Positions 24,683-33,929 of a stretch of DNA of 38,513 bases are shown here, piece by piece (the first letter of the stretch is position 1; each line of letters begins with the position of its first letter). The translations under genes were made by a program, and so were the position numbers. The stretch is from Bacteroidota bacterium (GTDB lineage Bacteria > Bacteroidota > Ignavibacteria > Ignavibacteriales > Melioribacteraceae), in contig JAJRZB010000104.1 of the NCBI GenBank assembly GCA_024275455.1, positions 1 to 38,513 on the forward strand. Direction: 5' to 3'. The notes beneath the pieces were generated by a model that did no database searches, was not told where the DNA came from, and saw nothing but the letters and a program-made list of their open reading frames with translations.

Positions 24683-25396
24683 TCAACAATTTACGTCATC
24701 CAGAATTTCTAATTTTTGCAGATCACTACTTGTAATTGCTTCATCAACTGAATAATCTCCAATTTGTGATCTTCTCAGTTCACTTAAATATCCGCCACAT
24801 CCAAGTGTATTACCTAAATCATTTGCTATTACTCTAATATATGTACCTTTTGAACATTTTATTTTAAAAGAAATTTCAGGCAAATTTATTTTTTTAATTT
24901 CAAAATTATATATACTAACTTTCCTAGGCTCTCTTTTTATTTCAATTCCTTTTCGGGCATATTTATAAAGAGATTGACCTTTATGTTTTATTGCAGAATA
25001 CATAGGTGGAATTTGTTCGATTTCACCTAAAAAAGATTGACGTACTTTTTCAATATCCTCTTCAGAAATTCCTTCAACTTTTTTAATTTCACTTGGTTCC
25101 GTTTCAGCATCCATTGATGGAGTTGTTTTGCCAAGGGTTATTATTCCGGTATAAGATTTAGGCATCTCCTGAAAAAGGTAAATTTCTTTAGTTTTTTTAC
25201 CCGTACAAACAATTAACAATCCGGTTGCTGCAGGATCAAGCGTACCGGCATGACCAACTTTTTTAATATTAATTTTTCTTCTAATGTCCCTAATAATATC
25301 AAAAGAAGTCTTTCCCTTTTCTTTATCAAACAGGAAAACACTCCCGGTCTGCAATTCCGAATAATTAACCTTACTCGTCCGTTTGTTTATTATCAT
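24683..25396 (-). CDS. truB: tRNA pseudouridine(55) synthase TruB
   Basis: 237 aa; KVGHAGTLDPAATGLLIVCTGKKTK; CSKGTYIRVIANDLG. Exact start uncertain (overlaps rbfA by 26 nt). Confidence 0.94.
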   Translation of the reverse strand: MIINKRTSKVNYSELQTGSVFLFDKEKGKTSFDIIRDIRRKINIKKVGHAGTLDPAATGLLIVCTGKKTKEIYLFQEMPKSYTGIITLGKTTPSMDAETEPSEIKKVEGISEEDIEKVRQSFLGEIEQIPPMYSAIKHKGQSLYKYARKGIEIKREPRKVSIYNFEIKKINLPEISFKIKCSKGTYIRVIANDLGNTLGCGGYLSELRRSQIGDYSVDEAITSSDLQKLEILDDVNC

Positions 25397-25730
25397 CTTT
25401 TTTCAAGGAACTAAATATCTTATTCATTTTTTCCACATAATCAATTGTATCATCAATAAAAAAGTGCAACTCAGGTGTTACTCTTAAACTAACTCTTTTT
25501 GCAAGTTCCGATCTGATAAAACCTTTCATCGCTTCGATATGTTCCATTACATAATCGCGGTTTTCTTTTTTATAAACGGAAATGTATACCTTTGCAATTT
25601 TCAAATCGGGAGTAACCTTTACACTGGTAATTGTTACAAGCCCTAGCTCCGGATCAAGCACTTTTTGCAAAAAAATTAAACTTAACTTTTCTTGAACAAG
25701 ACTTGAAACTTTTTCTTGTCTAAGTGACAT
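25371..25730 (-). CDS. rbfA: Ribosome-binding factor A
   Basis: 119 aa; SSLVQEKLSLIFLQKVLDPELGLVTITSVKVTPDLKIAKVYISVY. Confidence 0.93.
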   Translation of the reverse strand: MSLRQEKVSSLVQEKLSLIFLQKVLDPELGLVTITSVKVTPDLKIAKVYISVYKKENRDYVMEHIEAMKGFIRSELAKRVSLRVTPELHFFIDDTIDYVEKMNKIFSSLKKDDNKQTDE

Positions 25731-28414
25731 TATGATTCCAGTTTCTTTTTCGTTTCAACCATTTCATATGCTTCAATTATGTCGTTAACTTTAATATCGT
25801 TAAAGTTAGCTATATTTAAACCGCATTCATAACCGGCATCAACTTCTTTTACATCATCTTTAAATCTTTTCAGCGTTGCCAATTGTCCTTCGTAAACAAC
25901 CACACCATCTCTAAATAATCTAATTTTATTATTTCTGTTTATTTTTCCTTCTTGAACATAACATCCGGCGACGGTTCCAACTTTAGGCACTTTGAATGTT
26001 TCTCTAATCTCAATAGTAGCCACAAGTTTTTCTGAAATAATTGGGGATAACATTCCTTCGAGTGCAGATTTAACTTCATTAATTGCATCGTATATTACGT
26101 TGTAAAGCCTAATATCTACTTTTTCCGATTCAGCTAATTTTCTTGCGTTAGAATGTGGTCTTACATGGAAACCAACTATAATTGCTCCTGAAGCAGCTGC
26201 AAGTAAAACATCACCTTCGGAAATTGCACCTACGCCTTTATGAATTACCTGAACCCTTACTTCGTCGTTTGATAGTTTCATTAAGGAATCTGCTAGAGCC
26301 TCAACTGATCCGTCAACATCACCCTTAACAATAAGTGGAAGATCTTTTAATTCCCCTTTGCCAATTCTGCTTGCTATATCATCCAGTGTTACTAATCTTA
26401 CTTGTCTTTGATCTTGTTCTCTTTGAAGTTGTTGGCGTTTTACAGCAACTTCCCTGGCTTCTCTTTCCGAACCTACGACCACAAAAGTATCACCGGCTTG
26501 TGGTGCCCCTTCGAACCCAAGTACTAAAACCGGAGTAGAAGGAGTTGCTTTGGCCATTTTCTTATTTCGTTCATCAAACATAGCTCTAACTCTACCATGA
26601 TGATTACCGGCAACAAAAGGATCTCCAATTTTTAATGTGCCTTTTTGTACTAAGACTGTAGATGTAATTCCTCTCCCCTTATCTAATTGGGTTTCAACAA
26701 CAGTTCCTCTTGCCAATCTATCATAATTAGCTTTAAGTTCAAGAATTTCAGCTTCCAATAATATTTTTTCTAAAAGCAAGTCAATATTTAAACCGGTTTT
26801 TGCAGAAATTTCAACACTTTGATATTTACCGCCCCAATCTTCTACTAAAATATTCCTATCTGCTAATTGTTGTTTAATTTTTTCAACATTAGAAGTTGGT
26901 TTATCAATTTTATTTATTGCAACAATAATTGGTACACCGGCTGCCAGAGAGTGATTGATTGCTTCAACTGTTTGCGGCATTACTGCATCATCAGCAGCAA
27001 CAATAAGAATTACAATATCAGTAACTCTAGCTCCTCTTGCACGCATAGCAGTAAAAGCTTCATGACCTGGAGTATCAAGGAACGCTATTTCTTTTCCTTT
27101 CTCAACTTCAACTTTGTAAGCACCAATATGTTGTGTTATTCCGCCTGATTCTCCGGCAACTACATTTTCTTTTCGGATATAATCAAGTAATGATGTTTTA
27201 CCATGATCAACATGTCCCATAATTGTAACAATAGGTGGTCGAGGTTTTAATGATTCTTCCGGATCAGGTGTGTCTTCCAAAATATCTGAAGTATATTCTT
27301 CCTGAAATTCAACTTCGAAACCAAAATCATCAGCTATTAAGGTTATTGTTTCTACATCCAATCTTTGATTAATGGAAACCATTAATCCAAGGCCTATACA
27401 TTTCGAAATAACTTCACTAACAGAAACATCCATTAAATTTGCAAGTTCATTAACTGCTATAAATTCAGTGACAAGAATTTTAGTATTTTTTTCTACCTGT
27501 TTTTGCTCTTCAATAATCTCTTGAATTTCTTGTTTTTCTTTACGCTTTTTCTTTCTGACAGCAGCTCTTTTACTGCTACCTTGTCCAACACCTTGCAGTG
27601 TTCTTTTAATTGTGGCATCAACTTCTCTTTTATCAATAACAAACTTTTTAACTTTTTTATTTTTCTTTGCTCTAATAGCCTCTTCACTTAATTCAATAGC
27701 TCTGGACTTATTTTTAACTTTTAGTTTTTTCTTCTTTCTTTTATTTGCTTCTTCTTTCTTTTGTTCTTCTTCTTTATCAACTTTTTTATCTGTTGGTGTT
27801 TCCGCAGAAGATTTTCTTTGATCTTTTTTCTTCGGTCTTTTTTTATCCTCTTGAAGATCGATTTTACCAACAATTTTTAAACCTGTTTTATTCTTTTGTA
27901 AAGCCAATTCAGTTTCAGTTTTAAAAACTTTGTTTTCTTCTTCTTTCGGTTCAGTAGGTTCAACTTTTTCTTCTTCAACAGGTTCTTCTTCTTTTGTTTC
28001 TGCTGCTTCTACTATTTCTACTTTTTCTTCATCCACTTTTTCTTGGGACTCAACATCAGTAACTTCTTGCTCATCTTTAATTTCTTGAACTTCTTCAACT
28101 TTTTCTTCTTCAACAGGTTCTTCAACTTCCTCTTTTTCTACAACAGGCTGCACTTGTTCAACCTCTTTTTCTTCTTCTCTGCCCAAACTTTTTTGGAACT
28201 CGGATATTTTTCTATAATGTGTTTCAGATTTTTCAATATCCTTTTTAAAGTGCACTCTTATTTCATCAATCATTTCATCAGTTAAAATAGATGCATGAGA
28301 TTTTACTTTGTAATTTTTAGATTTTAAAAATTCTACAATTAAATCGGTTGAAAGATTAAATTCAGCCGCAAATTTATAGATTCTCATTTTTTTTGGTTTT
28401 GTAGCATCAGCCAT
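25730..28414 (-). CDS. infB: Translation initiation factor IF-2
   Basis: 894 aa; IMGHVDHGKTSLLDYIR, FLDTPGHEAFTAMRARGA, IVAINKIDKP. Confidence 0.98.
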   Translation of the reverse strand: MADATKPKKMRIYKFAAEFNLSTDLIVEFLKSKNYKVKSHASILTDEMIDEIRVHFKKDIEKSETHYRKISEFQKSLGREEEKEVEQVQPVVEKEEVEEPVEEEKVEEVQEIKDEQEVTDVESQEKVDEEKVEIVEAAETKEEEPVEEEKVEPTEPKEEENKVFKTETELALQKNKTGLKIVGKIDLQEDKKRPKKKDQRKSSAETPTDKKVDKEEEQKKEEANKRKKKKLKVKNKSRAIELSEEAIRAKKNKKVKKFVIDKREVDATIKRTLQGVGQGSSKRAAVRKKKRKEKQEIQEIIEEQKQVEKNTKILVTEFIAVNELANLMDVSVSEVISKCIGLGLMVSINQRLDVETITLIADDFGFEVEFQEEYTSDILEDTPDPEESLKPRPPIVTIMGHVDHGKTSLLDYIRKENVVAGESGGITQHIGAYKVEVEKGKEIAFLDTPGHEAFTAMRARGARVTDIVILIVAADDAVMPQTVEAINHSLAAGVPIIVAINKIDKPTSNVEKIKQQLADRNILVEDWGGKYQSVEISAKTGLNIDLLLEKILLEAEILELKANYDRLARGTVVETQLDKGRGITSTVLVQKGTLKIGDPFVAGNHHGRVRAMFDERNKKMAKATPSTPVLVLGFEGAPQAGDTFVVVGSEREAREVAVKRQQLQREQDQRQVRLVTLDDIASRIGKGELKDLPLIVKGDVDGSVEALADSLMKLSNDEVRVQVIHKGVGAISEGDVLLAAASGAIIVGFHVRPHSNARKLAESEKVDIRLYNVIYDAINEVKSALEGMLSPIISEKLVATIEIRETFKVPKVGTVAGCYVQEGKINRNNKIRLFRDGVVVYEGQLATLKRFKDDVKEVDAGYECGLNIANFNDIKVNDIIEAYEMVETKKKLES
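27959..28123 (-). repeat. Two copies of a 30-nt direct repeat inside the infB N-terminal region
   Basis: TTCAACTTTTTCTTCTTCAACAGGTTCTTC (+ strand) at 27959-27988 and 28094-28123, 135 nt (45 codons) apart; encodes EEPVEEEKVE twice. Confidence 0.9.
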
Positions 28415-28431
28415 ATTTTGTTTACCGTTAT

Positions 28432-29679
28432 TTATTCTTCTTCTTCAAATTGACTTTGGATGATATCAATAATCTCTTTCGCTTTATCTTCATCAAAGTC
28501 TTCTATTTCCATTATTTTTTCTACACCGGCAGATAAAACTTCAACTGCAGTATCATATCTGTTATTAATAAGTATATCAACCACTTCACTGCCTAATTCT
28601 TCTCTAAGACTAACTAATTCAATATCATCTTCATATTCTTCAAATTGTTTTTCTTCTCTGATAATATCTATCTCGTAACCGGTTAGCTTAATTGCCAATC
28701 GGATATTTACACCGTTTCTACCAACAAGTAAAGATACTTGATCACTATCGGCAGTTACAGTACATGTTTTGTCTTCCTCATTAAGCTCAAGCGCTTTAAT
28801 TTTTGCCGGAGCAATAGCTCTTTGGATATAAACAATCGGGTCATCAGAGTAATTTATAACATCAATATTTTCATTGCTTAATTCTCTTACAATTGCATGA
28901 ATTCTAACACCTTTCATTCCCACACAAGCACCAACTGCATCTATTCTTGCATCGTTAGATTCTACCGAAACTTTTGCTCTTTCTCCGGGTTCTCTTGCTA
29001 TATCTTTTATTTCAATAATTCCATCGTATATTTCCGGAATTTCAATTTCGAACAATCTTTTCAGGAACAGATTATCAGCTCTGGAAATAACTATTACCGG
29101 TCCGTTTGGAGTTTTTCTAATTTCTTTAATTACCGCACGTATTGTATCACCTTTTCTGTATCTTTCCCTAAGAATTTGTTCCGAGCGAGGCAAGACCAAT
29201 TCGTTTTTATTATGATTAACTAAAATATCATTTTTTCTAACTTGGTAGATATCGCCTACTACAATCTCACCAAGCATTTCGGAATATTCTTTATAAATAA
29301 TTTCTTTTTCGATTTCTCTTATTCTTTGATTAAGATTTTGACGCGCTAAATTGATATGTCTTCTTCCAAATGAGCTTAACTCTATTTTTTCAATATATTC
29401 CTCACCTACTTCGAGTTCGTCCTCGTTACCTTTTTCATTTACTTCATCAATACTAATTTGTGTTTCCGGATTCTCAACTTCTTCAACAATTTCTCTTTCT
29501 AAAAAGATTTCTATATCACCCCGGTCCATATTTACAACAACTTCATAATTTGCATCTTGTCCGTATTGTTTTTTTACTAAAACGCCAAAAACTTCTTCAA
29601 TAATACCGCCAAGAACATCTTTATCCAGTCCTTTTTCACGCACCATGTGAGAAAACGATTCAACAATTGAACTATTCAT
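28432..29679 (-). CDS. nusA: Transcription termination/antitermination factor NusA
   Basis: 415 aa; S1 and KH regions (GDTIRAVIKEIRKTPNGPVIVISRADNLFLKRLFEIEIPEIYDGIIEIKDIAREPGERAKVSVES). Confidence 0.97.
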   Translation of the reverse strand: MNSSIVESFSHMVREKGLDKDVLGGIIEEVFGVLVKKQYGQDANYEVVVNMDRGDIEIFLEREIVEEVENPETQISIDEVNEKGNEDELEVGEEYIEKIELSSFGRRHINLARQNLNQRIREIEKEIIYKEYSEMLGEIVVGDIYQVRKNDILVNHNKNELVLPRSEQILRERYRKGDTIRAVIKEIRKTPNGPVIVISRADNLFLKRLFEIEIPEIYDGIIEIKDIAREPGERAKVSVESNDARIDAVGACVGMKGVRIHAIVRELSNENIDVINYSDDPIVYIQRAIAPAKIKALELNEEDKTCTVTADSDQVSLLVGRNGVNIRLAIKLTGYEIDIIREEKQFEEYEDDIELVSLREELGSEVVDILINNRYDTAVEVLSAGVEKIMEIEDFDEDKAKEIIDIIQSQFEEEE

Positions 29680-29697
29680 TCTTTTAAGCCTCCATCG

Positions 29698-30144
29698 TCA
29701 AAAACTTATTTTTACTTTTGCTTTTTTTATTTTTTTGAAATTAATTACAAGTTCTTCTTTTTTGTAAAAGAAAGTTAAATTATCATCGTTAATTGACAAT
29801 AATTTAGCTTCAATACTCTGAATTTTTTCACCGTCATCAAAAGAGATTTTAAATTCCCTAGAAATATGTTTGGTATACTGCTCAAGGTAAATTAAAGGCT
29901 CATCTATCCCCGGTGACGAAACAACCAAACTGTAATCCACATTCGCAAATTCAGTATTGTCTAATTTACTTTTTACTTCCCTACTAAAATCAGCACATTC
30001 ATCAGCTTTTATTGCATTTATGCCGTCAATATAAATTTCGAAAGTAGGTTTATTTTTACTGCCTCTTACAATCGTATTAATCAAGAAATAATCTTTTGAC
30101 TCAGCGATTTCTTTAGCAATATTTCTAATAATGGTTTTCATCAA
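29698..30144 (-). CDS. rimP: Ribosome maturation factor RimP
   Basis: 148 aa, immediately upstream of nusA; ADECADFSREVKSKLDNTEFANVDYSLVVSSPGIDEPL. Confidence 0.9.
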   Translation of the reverse strand: MMKTIIRNIAKEIAESKDYFLINTIVRGSKNKPTFEIYIDGINAIKADECADFSREVKSKLDNTEFANVDYSLVVSSPGIDEPLIYLEQYTKHISREFKISFDDGEKIQSIEAKLLSINDDNLTFFYKKEELVINFKKIKKAKVKISF

Positions 30145-30156
30145 AGTTTTACAAAC

Positions 30157-30180
30157 AAAAATCGCCCTTACGGGCGAAAA
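30157..30180 (-). promoter_or_regulatory. Terminator-like hairpin directly upstream of rimP (MATE-gene terminator or leader attenuator)
   Basis: Minus strand TTTTCGCCCGTAAGGGCGATTTTTG: 6-bp perfect stem TCGCCC/GGGCGA, GTAA loop, T5 tract; about 17 nt upstream of the rimP ATG. Confidence 0.7.
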
Positions 30181-30227
30181 TTCAGAATAGTAAAGTTAGT
30201 ATAATATTATCAAATATTCAATAAATA

Positions 30228-30244
30228 TTAACTTTGCAAGTTAA
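30228..30244. repeat. Perfect 7-bp inverted repeat, 3-nt centre
   Basis: TTAACTT-TGC-AAGTTAA between the MATE gene end and rimP start. Confidence 0.6.
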
Positions 30245-30251
30245 TAAATTA

Positions 30252-31559
30252 TTATCGTAAATCGATGCTGCTAAATATACTTTTTTTATAAAATATTGTT
30301 AGGCTAACTCCTCTAACCACCATAAACAATGTTAATGCAAACCAAATTGAGTGATTACCCCAAACATCTTTTGTAATAAAATAAACAGGTAAGAAGAAAA
30401 TAAAAGTACTAATAATCATAGATATCAGCATTTGTCTTGTTGCAGTTGCCCCTATATAAATTCCATCCCAAATAAAACTTACTGAATTAATTATAGGTGA
30501 AATAATAATCCAGATTATAAATCCCATTGCTATATCAAGAATATCTGTTTGGTCGGTATAAAGTGAAAGTATTTCTCTTCCAAAAACCAGATAAATTAAA
30601 GCTGTTGCTATTCCCAACCCAATTCCCCAAAGAAAAGATAATTTAATTACTTCTTTAAGATTTGTTTTATCCTTTGCCCCAATGAATCTACCCACTAAAC
30701 TTTCTGCAGCAAAGGCAAAACCATCAACCCCATATGCGAGTATTAACCAGAGCTGCATTAAAATACAGTTTGCTGCTAAAATTTTATCATTGAATTCAGC
30801 AGATTTAGCAGTAAAAAATGAAATTGTAAAAATTAACAGAAGAGTTCTAAAGAAAATATCGGTATTAACGCGAAAGAATTTTCTAATTTTTACTTTACTC
30901 AAGATTCTTGTAAGATCGAATTTACTTGTATGATTTTTATAATATTTAAAAAAAAGAAAAATTGAAAGTGCCGCTCCCGAATACTGTGAAATAACTGTCC
31001 CAAGAGCAACCCCTTCAACATTCATATTAAGTTGATAAACAAAGATAAGATTAAGAATTATATTCAATGCATTAACAAACAAAGATATATAGAGAGGATA
31101 CCTGGAATTTTGAACTCCTAAAAACCACCCATGGAAAGCATATAAAGCTAATGTTGCCGGAGCTGCAAATATTCTTATATTAAAGTAATTAATTGCATAT
31201 AATTCAACATCAGCACTACCATTGATTAAGTAAAAACTTAAATATGATATTGGGTTTTGTAAAATTATTAACAATAAACCCAAAACAACAGAGATAATAA
31301 GCGACCTAAACAAAACATGTGAAATTTCTGAATTATCTTCCTCCCCAAAGGCTTGGGCAGTAAGTCCGGTTGTACCCATTCGCAAAAAACCAAAACCCCA
31401 ATAAATAAAATTAAAAATCATTGAGCCTAATGCAATTGCACCCAAGTAGACAGGGGAATCCAAATGTCCCATAACAGCAGTATCAACAGAACTAAGTAAC
31501 GGTACGGACAAATTACTTAGTATATTGGGTATTGCAAGATGAAGTATTTTTTTGTTCAA
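30252..31559 (-). CDS. MATE family efflux transporter (DinF-like)
   Basis: 435 aa, about 12 TM segments; HLAIPNILSNLSVPLLSSVDTAVMGHLDSPVYLGAIALGSMIFNFIYWGFGFLRMGTTGLTAQAFGEED. Probable TTG start. Confidence 0.93.
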   Translation of the reverse strand: MNKKILHLAIPNILSNLSVPLLSSVDTAVMGHLDSPVYLGAIALGSMIFNFIYWGFGFLRMGTTGLTAQAFGEEDNSEISHVLFRSLIISVVLGLLLIILQNPISYLSFYLINGSADVELYAINYFNIRIFAAPATLALYAFHGWFLGVQNSRYPLYISLFVNALNIILNLIFVYQLNMNVEGVALGTVISQYSGAALSIFLFFKYYKNHTSKFDLTRILSKVKIRKFFRVNTDIFFRTLLLIFTISFFTAKSAEFNDKILAANCILMQLWLILAYGVDGFAFAAESLVGRFIGAKDKTNLKEVIKLSFLWGIGLGIATALIYLVFGREILSLYTDQTDILDIAMGFIIWIIISPIINSVSFIWDGIYIGATATRQMLISMIISTFIFFLPVYFITKDVWGNHSIWFALTLFMVVRGVSLTIFYKKSIFSSIDLR

Positions 31560-31582
31560 TTACTCTCCGTTAGATATTAAAA

Positions 31583-31629
31583 ACCTCCAAGGTTTTGAGT
31601 TCTCTGCCGTAGCAGAAAACCTTGGAGGT
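31583..31629. repeat. Palindromic element with nested stem
   Basis: ACCTCCAAGGTTTT at 31583-31596 and its exact reverse complement AAAACCTTGGAGGT at 31616-31629; loop contains TCTGC-CGTA-GCAGA. Confidence 0.8.
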
Positions 31630-31718
31630 ATGGAACTTTTCTTTTCTACAAGTAATTAAATTTTAGGTTTTGAAAACTACTAATATTTGAAACCTCTGTA
31701 AAATAGAGATAGTTTAAA

Positions 31719-31823
31719 AATCGTCACTTCGAATCCCAATGTTTTTTATCAGGATGAGAAATCTCGTTTTTAGTTTAAATTATAAGATTCTTACATCACT
31801 CCGCTCCTCAGAACGATGACGGA
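31719..31823. repeat. Imperfect inverted intergenic element (CGTCACTTCGA...TTCTGAGGAGCGGAGTGATG type)
   Basis: Left end TCGTCACTTCGAATCCC...GAGAAATCTCG; the reverse complement of the right end is CCGTCATCGTTCTGAGGAGCGGAGTGATGTAAGAATCTT. Composition and motif resemble dispersed intergenic repeats in Bacteroidetes-related genomes. Confidence 0.5.
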
Positions 31824-31882
31824 GTAATTATTTTTTCAGAAGTTTTATTTATTGTTATTTAATTTTATTAAGATTAATTCCT

Positions 31883-32692
31883 TTAATCATTAGAATAAAT
31901 TTTTTGTGCTTTTTCTGCAGCAGTAACAATCCCTTTAATCATTGATGAACTAAAACCATTATGCTCCATTTGATTTAATCCGGAAATTGTAATTCCTCGA
32001 GGAGTTGTTACTTTATCAATTTCACGTTCCGGATGTTTACCTTCTTTTAACAACATTGCTGCCGCCCCTTTTGCAGTTTGGGCAGCCATAATCAAGGATT
32101 CACTTGCATGAAAACCAATTTCAATACCACCTTGAGAGGCTGCACGAACAGCTCTCAGAAAAAAAGCTGTTCCACATGCACACAATGCTGTTGCAGCACC
32201 CATTAAATCTTCATTTATTTGAATAGTCTTCCCAACAGAATTGAATATATCCTTGGCTAACTCTACGGCTTCAGAATCAGTTGCGTCGGCAGCAATACAA
32301 GTCATTGATTCTTGAATAGCGATTGCTGTATTCGGCATTATTCTTACAACCGGCACATTAATCCCCAAATAAGTTTTAATTTGCTTGACCGATGCTCCGG
32401 AAACCACTGACAAAATAATATGCTTATCTACTTTAAGATCTGACTTTATATCATCTAAAACAACATTTAATTGTTGTGGCGTAACAGCAAGAATTACAAT
32501 ATTCGAATTCTCAATAGCTTTTTTATTATCCGAATTTGTTAGAAACCCCTTTTCACTAAACTCAGCAAGAGTATTTATTTTTCTTCTTGTAATAATAATA
32601 TCATTGCTCTCATATTTTTTGGATTTAACCAAACCATTAGCAATTGCAGAACCAATATTTCCGCAACCAATAATTGAAATTTTTTGTTCCAT
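31883..32692 (-). CDS. proC: Pyrroline-5-carboxylate reductase
   Basis: 269 aa; ISIIGCGNIGSAIANGLV, VVRIMPNTAIAIQESMT, KVTTPRGITISGLNQME. Confidence 0.94.
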   Translation of the reverse strand: MEQKISIIGCGNIGSAIANGLVKSKKYESNDIIITRRKINTLAEFSEKGFLTNSDNKKAIENSNIVILAVTPQQLNVVLDDIKSDLKVDKHIILSVVSGASVKQIKTYLGINVPVVRIMPNTAIAIQESMTCIAADATDSEAVELAKDIFNSVGKTIQINEDLMGAATALCACGTAFFLRAVRAASQGGIEIGFHASESLIMAAQTAKGAAAMLLKEGKHPEREIDKVTTPRGITISGLNQMEHNGFSSSMIKGIVTAAEKAQKIYSND

Positions 32693-32708
32693 AATTTATC
32701 TCTATAAT

Positions 32709-33920
32709 TTATACTTTTAGTGTTTCACCTTCTGATTTTGCAATAGTAACCGCTGCAGTACTATCGCTCCAAACATTAACTGTTGTTCTGCACATATCTA
32801 AAATTCTATCAACAGGAAGAATTAAAGCAATACCCTCTAAGGGTAAACCAACTGCCGATAATATTATTGTCATCATTACCAAACCGGCCATAGGAACTGC
32901 AGCAGCACCAATTGAAGCCAGTAAGGCAGTAACAACAATAATTAACTGTTGCAAAATATCTAAATGTATTCCATAAGCCTGTGCAATAAACATTACGGCA
33001 ATACCCTCGTAAAGTGCGGTGCCATCCATATTTATAGTGGCTCCAAGCGGCAATGTAAAACTTGTTATCTTATTGGAAACACCACTGTTTTCTTCTACAG
33101 CTTCAATTGTATATGGCAATGTTGCATTTGACGAAGATGTTGAAAAAGCTGTTAATAACGGTCCGCTTAATGCTTTAAAATGTTTTAAAGGGCTAACCTT
33201 TGCAACAAATCTTAAGATAATTGGCAAAACAATTACTCCGTGAAAAGCCAAAGCCAGAACAACAGTAACCATATAAAGGCCTAAACTTTGAAATGTTCCC
33301 AAAGGATTATCTTGAGTTGCCATTAACTTAGCCGATAAGGCAAAAACCCCAATTGGAGTAAATTTAATAATGAACAATGTTATTTTCATCATAACATCAA
33401 AACCGGAATTAAAAATATTTGTAAGCAAATCCTTATGCTTTGATTCTATTCGTGTAATAAAATAACCAAACAACATTGTATAAAATATTATGGAAAGCAT
33501 TTTGCCGTTAACCATAGCTTCAAAAATATTTGAGGGTATTATTCCCATTAAAGTATCTTGAAAAGATTGACTCTTTGCTGCAAATCCATCAACAGACTGC
33601 ACCAAATTTATATCTGCTCCAACACCTGGTTTAATTAAATTAACAAATAAAAGTCCTGCAAGAATTGCAAATGTACTTGTAATAACATAGTACGAAAATG
33701 TTTTTGTAAATAATCTCCCGAAATTACCACCGGAACCAATATTAGCAACACCTGAAACAATTGATGTAATAATTAACGGAACAATGATCATTTTTAGTGC
33801 CTGAATGAATAAATCTCCCATCCAAGAAATATAGTTTACAGTTGAACCGAACATTAATCCGTAAACTACCCCTAAAACTAACCCGATAAGAATTTGCCAA
33901 TGCAAAGCTATTTTTTTCAT
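32709..33920 (-). CDS. Dicarboxylate/amino acid:cation (Na+ or H+) symporter, DAACS family
   Basis: 403 aa; FSTSSSNATLPYTIEA, TLPLGATINMDGTALYE. Confidence 0.95.
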   Translation of the reverse strand: MKKIALHWQILIGLVLGVVYGLMFGSTVNYISWMGDLFIQALKMIIVPLIITSIVSGVANIGSGGNFGRLFTKTFSYYVITSTFAILAGLLFVNLIKPGVGADINLVQSVDGFAAKSQSFQDTLMGIIPSNIFEAMVNGKMLSIIFYTMLFGYFITRIESKHKDLLTNIFNSGFDVMMKITLFIIKFTPIGVFALSAKLMATQDNPLGTFQSLGLYMVTVVLALAFHGVIVLPIILRFVAKVSPLKHFKALSGPLLTAFSTSSSNATLPYTIEAVEENSGVSNKITSFTLPLGATINMDGTALYEGIAVMFIAQAYGIHLDILQQLIIVVTALLASIGAAAVPMAGLVMMTIILSAVGLPLEGIALILPVDRILDMCRTTVNVWSDSTAAVTIAKSEGETLKV

Positions 33921-33929
33921 ATTTTCTCT

